Part shown: piece after piece, positions 60,507 through 64,000 of the stretch
Layout: each line of letters starts with the position of its first letter
How positions within the stretch are numbered: position 1 is the first letter of the stretch
Source of the DNA: Geobacillus thermocatenulatus
GTDB lineage: Bacteria; Bacillota; Bacilli; Bacillales; Anoxybacillaceae
DNA: 64,000 bases
Direction of reading: 5' to 3'
NCBI RefSeq assembly: GCF_002217655.1
Contig: NZ_NEWK01000001.1
Coordinates: 940,001 to 1,004,000 of the forward strand
The notes under the pieces: model-generated
Seen by the model: the letters and a program-made list of their open reading frames with translations, nothing else
Database searches by the model: none
Told to the model about the DNA's origin: nothing
Made by a program: the position numbers and the translations under genes

Positions 60507-63398
60507 ATGAAAAAAAAGGGGCTTTTTCAAACGCTTATAGCTGCGATATGGGCATTTGTGCTTATGTTTGGCTTAGTAGGGAAAGGGGAGACGGTGCAAG
60601 CAGCCTCTTCCTCTCTGCCGTCGCTCCAATTTCAATTGTCTTCCTCGCAGCCAGAGTATGTTAAACCTCCGAATGCCGATGCACAAGGGAGGCTTGATGT
60701 GACGCTCAATCCGCAAGGAGCGGTGTCCACCATCATCCGCCCTCCGATCGATGTTGTGTTTGTCATGGATGTGTCGGGATCGATGACGATGCCGATGACG
60801 AAGCTGCAAAGCGCGAAATCGGCTTTGGAGACGGCTGTTAATTACTTTAAGTCGAATTACAATGGAAATGACCGTTTCGCGCTCATCCCGTTTTCCGACG
60901 GAATCCGGCAGGCAAGCGTCGTTCCGTTCGGAAAATATTCGGATGTAGCAAGCCAGCTCGACGCCATTCTCAATACAGGGAACAGCTTGACCGCCAGCGG
61001 CGGGACGAATTACTCGGCGGCATTGTCTCTTGCCCGGTCCTATTTCACTGATCCGACGCGCAAAAAATACATTATTTTCTTAACCGATGGCATGCCGACT
61101 GTGTTGAATACAACCGATTCCATTACGTATCGGGAAGTCAAGCCAAAATTTGTGGGCGGATACCAGTATACAGGAACTAAAATCACCGCTTCTCTTCCCG
61201 TAACGTATGAATTGTACAGCGATGGACGGACGGCGGGCGCCCGCTTTACAGACAACAAAGGATACACCCGCCAATTTTACAGTGATGGCCGTGACTATGT
61301 GAATGGCTCTTTCGTATCTTGGGATAATGGCTATCCATTCACGTACAGCAACTTGGAAGAGAAAATCCGAAGCGATGCCACAGCGGTGGCGAAAACGCTC
61401 GGGATGAACAACATCACTCTTCTCTCAATCGGCTTTGGTGAAAGCGACGATGTGGACATGGACTATTTGGGCGCGTTGTCCACGACAGCGGGAGGCGAGG
61501 CGCGGCAAGGAACGGCGCAAAATCTGGCCGCTCTGTTCCAACGCTTCTCCCAGCTCGCCACAACGCCGGCGCTTACAGGCACGGTGCGCATCCCGCTTTC
61601 GTCGTTCGGCGGCAATGTCACCATTGCGGAAAACGGCCAAGTATGGCTCGATGAAAACAAGCAAAACGCCTATATTTCCTTTTCCATTCCGTATCAAGTC
61701 GGACAAAGCGCTCCTCCGCCCGTCACGTTTTCCATTCCGGTTTCGTTTAAGGCGAAAGGGACGTATACGTTCAACGCTGAATTGACCTATCGGGATGTAT
61801 ACGGCCAGCTGCAGCCGTCGGTGACGAAATCGGTGACGGTCACGGTCAAGGATGAAGCGCCGCCGTCCTTTACAGGCACAGTGAAATTGCAAGGATTGGT
61901 CAATAAGGTTGATAGCTTGATCAAGCGGGGAGCGGCTGATGGGGAAGACAATCGTTTCCGGGCCACGTATTCGTTGTCGCTTGTCGGGTATGTCGGCAAT
62001 GCGACCGGGACGATCAGCAACGTAAAAATCGTTCAGGAGCTTCCTGACGGGATCTCTGTCGTCCCCGATGGCAAAGTGGTGATGTACGAGGAAAATGGGA
62101 AGCGTTATGCACAATGGTCGTTTGCCAACCAGACGTTCGACTACAGCCAATTGAATAAGTTGACGCTCTCAGCGCAGTGGGTGATGCAGGCTGATTTTGC
62201 CATGAGCAATGTCCAATTGCCCCCTGCGGTCGTGACGTTCACCGACAGCCGCTATGGGGCGAGGACGTCGCCGCTTTCGCCGTCGTCGGAGCGGATCGGT
62301 ATGAGGGTTCGTTTAGATGATTTTCCAAACTTTTACTATGAAGGCGATGAAAGCGGGCTAATCAGCAAATGGCAAACGTTCACCGCTTCTTCATCCTTGG
62401 TCGGAACGAGCAAACATCCTAACTCGTATGGATTGCTGCAGCTCCCTGTCAAGGCGCTTCAATATGACCGAACTGATGACGGCGTGCTGCTTGTCACCTA
62501 CAGCAATGGCCAAACGGTGCCCGTGTATATTAAGCCTCATCTCTCGGTGACAACATCAAAAGGCACAGTGGCGAATGGAGCAATGACGTACGAGGCGCCT
62601 ACCGTCAAATTGATGGGACCTGTGGCCGGTGAAGGCGTGTCTTATCAGTATCAAATTGTGCGCAATGGCGTGGCGTCCGCTTGGATGGCGCTCAGTTCTC
62701 CGTATGAAATTCCGATCTCAAACGATGGATCGTACGCCGTGAACGTGCAGTCATCCGGGGGATTGACGAGAGGAACAGGATTGGCGAGTGCAGCGTTTAC
62801 GTATACAAAGTTGATCACCGAGTTGAAGCTCGGCGCGTATCAGGCGGCGATGAACGTCGGGGATGTGCAGACGATCCCGGTGACGATTGTCCCGAACGAT
62901 GCGACGAACAAAACACTAGTATGGTCGTCAAGCGATAATGCCGTGGCTGTTGTGCAAAACGGAGTTGTCACAGCGCTGAAACCAGGGACGGTTGCCATTA
63001 CAGTGCGTTCTACAGACGGCGGGAATGCCTCTGCGACGGCGTCTATCCGTGTGATTGATCCGTACGTAGCGCTCACAGGCATAGCTTTCCGCAACCCGGT
63101 GATCTATATGAATCCGGGCGATCGGCTCGAAGTGGCGGAACAGCTCCGCTTTATCCCGGAAAATGCGACGGATAAAACGCTCCGCTCAGTGACGTCATCC
63201 GATTCGAGATTTGTCAACATTGTTCAGCAAAATGGCAGGTGGTATTTGCAGGCTGTGGATGTCGGATACGCGACCGTTGCGGCGACAGCAAACGTGAAGG
63301 CTCCAGATGGGCGTGACATTCAAGCAGAGGCGATGGTCATCGTGCGCCCGCCGTCCACGAACAATAATGGCGGTGGAAACAGCGGAGGTAGATGGTAA
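60507..63398 (+). CDS. Secreted VWA-domain surface protein with C-terminal bacterial Ig-like domains
   Basis: 963 residues. Signal peptide 1-32 (cleavage after VQA). VWA domain (about 80-350) with a complete MIDAS: D88-S90-S92 (DVSGSM), T167 (SGGTNYS), D194 (LTDGMP). It is interrupted at about 200-278 by an aromatic/glycine-rich insert with repeated YSDGR and DNxGY elements. A beta-rich middle follows, then two Ig-like (BIG2-type) domains from about 775 to 945 (WSSSDNAVAVVQNGVVTALKPG is typical when read in parts) and a GGGNSGGRW tail. No LPXTG or SLH anchor is visible. Likely metal-dependent adhesion or pilus-associated; ligand unknown. GGGGAGAGGG precedes the ATG; an extended -10 TGATATAAT lies at 60458-60466. 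Confidence 0.82.
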   Translation: MKKKGLFQTLIAAIWAFVLMFGLVGKGETVQAASSSLPSLQFQLSSSQPEYVKPPNADAQGRLDVTLNPQGAVSTIIRPPIDVVFVMDVSGSMTMPMTKLQSAKSALETAVNYFKSNYNGNDRFALIPFSDGIRQASVVPFGKYSDVASQLDAILNTGNSLTASGGTNYSAALSLARSYFTDPTRKKYIIFLTDGMPTVLNTTDSITYREVKPKFVGGYQYTGTKITASLPVTYELYSDGRTAGARFTDNKGYTRQFYSDGRDYVNGSFVSWDNGYPFTYSNLEEKIRSDATAVAKTLGMNNITLLSIGFGESDDVDMDYLGALSTTAGGEARQGTAQNLAALFQRFSQLATTPALTGTVRIPLSSFGGNVTIAENGQVWLDENKQNAYISFSIPYQVGQSAPPPVTFSIPVSFKAKGTYTFNAELTYRDVYGQLQPSVTKSVTVTVKDEAPPSFTGTVKLQGLVNKVDSLIKRGAADGEDNRFRATYSLSLVGYVGNATGTISNVKIVQELPDGISVVPDGKVVMYEENGKRYAQWSFANQTFDYSQLNKLTLSAQWVMQADFAMSNVQLPPAVVTFTDSRYGARTSPLSPSSERIGMRVRLDDFPNFYYEGDESGLISKWQTFTASSSLVGTSKHPNSYGLLQLPVKALQYDRTDDGVLLVTYSNGQTVPVYIKPHLSVTTSKGTVANGAMTYEAPTVKLMGPVAGEGVSYQYQIVRNGVASAWMALSSPYEIPISNDGSYAVNVQSSGGLTRGTGLASAAFTYTKLITELKLGAYQAAMNVGDVQTIPVTIVPNDATNKTLVWSSSDNAVAVVQNGVVTALKPGTVAITVRSTDGGNASATASIRVIDPYVALTGIAFRNPVIYMNPGDRLEVAEQLRFIPENATDKTLRSVTSSDSRFVNIVQQNGRWYLQAVDVGYATVAATANVKAPDGRDIQAEAMVIVRPPSTNNNGGGNSGGRW

Positions 63399-63399
63399 A

Positions 63400-63432
63400 G
63401 AAAAAGCGGCTCCAAACGGGAGCCGCTTTTTC
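63400..63432. terminator. Bidirectional terminator between convergent surface-protein genes
   Basis: Perfect 14-bp stem GAAAAAGCGGCTCC/GGAGCCGCTTTTTC with loop AAACG; A-run on one side and T-run on the other. Confidence 0.88.
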
Positions 63433-64000
63433 ATTTCACTTCTAGACGATCGACGACAAGCGAAAGGCGGTTGACAAACGGGAGCCCTGTTCCTTGTTCA
63501 ATGAGCACTTCAGGGCGATAACGGACAATCAGGCGTGAGGCGAGCGGATCGGTGACCGGCGTAAATTGTTTTGGCTCCTCATTGTCTCCGTTCACTTGGC
63601 CGCGGAACGCGTTGATAACCAGCCCTTCGACATCGGCATCCGGCGCTGCCGTCCCGTTTCCGCGCGCGAACAGCCCCCCTTCGATATATAAGTAAGATCC
63701 GACGGCGTAAATGGTGGCGCTGCTGTCCGTATAGAAGTAGCCTTTTAAGTTCGGCGTTCGAATGGACGGATTATCAAACTCATTGATGCGGGAAAGATCG
63801 AGCGTTCCTTTCGACAACAACACAACTCCCTTGCCGCTTTCAGCACGCTCAATTCGGCTTTGGTAAATTTTCGTTTTGCCCATGACGTAAATGCTGGCAT
63901 CGAGTTTCACATTTCCGGTGATCGTCATATTGCCGAAAACGATGAAATTTCCGTACACATTGATAAAATGGTTCGAGTTTGTCGGGCCATTGAGCGTTAG
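63431..64000 (-). CDS. Beta-repeat (bactofilin- or pilus-like) surface protein, 5' end beyond the window
   Basis: The open frame continues through the last base, so the start lies outside. The visible ~189 residues read as short beta repeats: VYGNFIVFGNMTITGNVKLDASIYVMGKTKIYQ, in which each turn has the form G-N-V-x-L-D/T (too long to be chance), then SKGTLDLSRINEF, FYTDSSATIYAVGSYLYIEGGLFARG, and a final segment ending VNRLSLVVDRLEVK. Such stacks of short strands occur in bactofilins and in exported PilX-like proteins. It converges on the VWA gene and shares its terminator. Function not assigned. Confidence 0.68.
   Translation of the reverse strand, partial: LTLNGPTNSNHFINVYGNFIVFGNMTITGNVKLDASIYVMGKTKIYQSRIERAESGKGVVLLSKGTLDLSRINEFDNPSIRTPNLKGYFYTDSSATIYAVGSYLYIEGGLFARGNGTAAPDADVEGLVINAFRGQVNGDNEEPKQFTPVTDPLASRLIVRYRPEVLIEQGTGLPFVNRLSLVVDRLEVK

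Overview
The window reads as a chromosome segment of a thermophilic, endospore-forming Bacillaceae, most like Geobacillus. The coding sequence is GC-rich, with strong AGGAGG-type ribosome binding sites and frequent GTG/TTG starts. Sporulation genes (gerE, gerM, lonB, spoVID, ysxE) are present, and most of the gene order matches the Bacillus subtilis trxA-uvrC-sdh-gerE-racE-rph-ilv/leu-tig-clpX-lon-hem-valS-folC arc. The genus call is inferred from content and order, not from a database search.

Region 1 (1-2.1 kb): end of etfB, then etfA and trxA. Region 2 (2.1-16.4 kb) is accessory. It lies between trxA and uvrC, which are neighbours in B. subtilis. It holds (a) an alkanesulfonate uptake and desulfonation operon (ssuA-ssuC-ssuB, a decayed second ssuA, ssuE, ssuD) behind a strong promoter followed by a perfect 10-bp inverted repeat; (b) an iron-uptake set split in two, with a Fur-box-controlled lipoprotein at 7.6 kb and a Fur-box-controlled exported helical protein plus FTR1 permease at 13.2-14.9 kb; and (c) nested between and after these, a lipid-linked-sugar or surface-glycosylation module: NDP-sugar epimerase, flippase-like membrane protein, membrane phosphodiesterase, GT2 transferase and a multi-spanning GT39-like transferase.

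Region 3 (16.4-27.6 kb): uvrC, yslB (reverse), sdhCAB, gerE with a sigma-K-type promoter, a MarR regulator, racE, gerM, a structured non-coding block resembling the RNA-encoding end of an IS200/IS605 (TnpB-type) element, then rph, an ITP/XTP pyrophosphatase and a phosphodiesterase. Region 4 (27.6-37.4 kb): the branched-chain amino-acid operon ilvE-[T-box]-ilvB-ilvH-ilvC-leuA-leuB-leuC-leuD. A cre site and a CodY-like site lie ahead of ilvE, and a leucine-type T-box attenuator sits between ilvE and ilvB. Region 5 (37.4-46.5 kb): a TPR protein (ysoA-like), tig, clpX, lonB, lonA, engB and a reverse membrane protein. Region 6 (47.1-53.4 kb): the haem operon hemA-X-C-D-B-L. Region 7 (53.4-60.4 kb): spoVID and ysxE, a small reverse membrane protein, the valS T-box and valS, folC. 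Region 8 (60.4-64 kb): a large secreted VWA/Ig-like surface protein convergent with a truncated beta-repeat protein, probably the edge of another accessory surface or pilus locus.

No rRNA, tRNA, CRISPR array or intact transposase gene was seen. The most unusual parts are the nested iron/glycosyl island, the repeat domain shared by its two Fur-controlled proteins, and the transposase-free IS605-like RNA block abutting the gerM stop codon.
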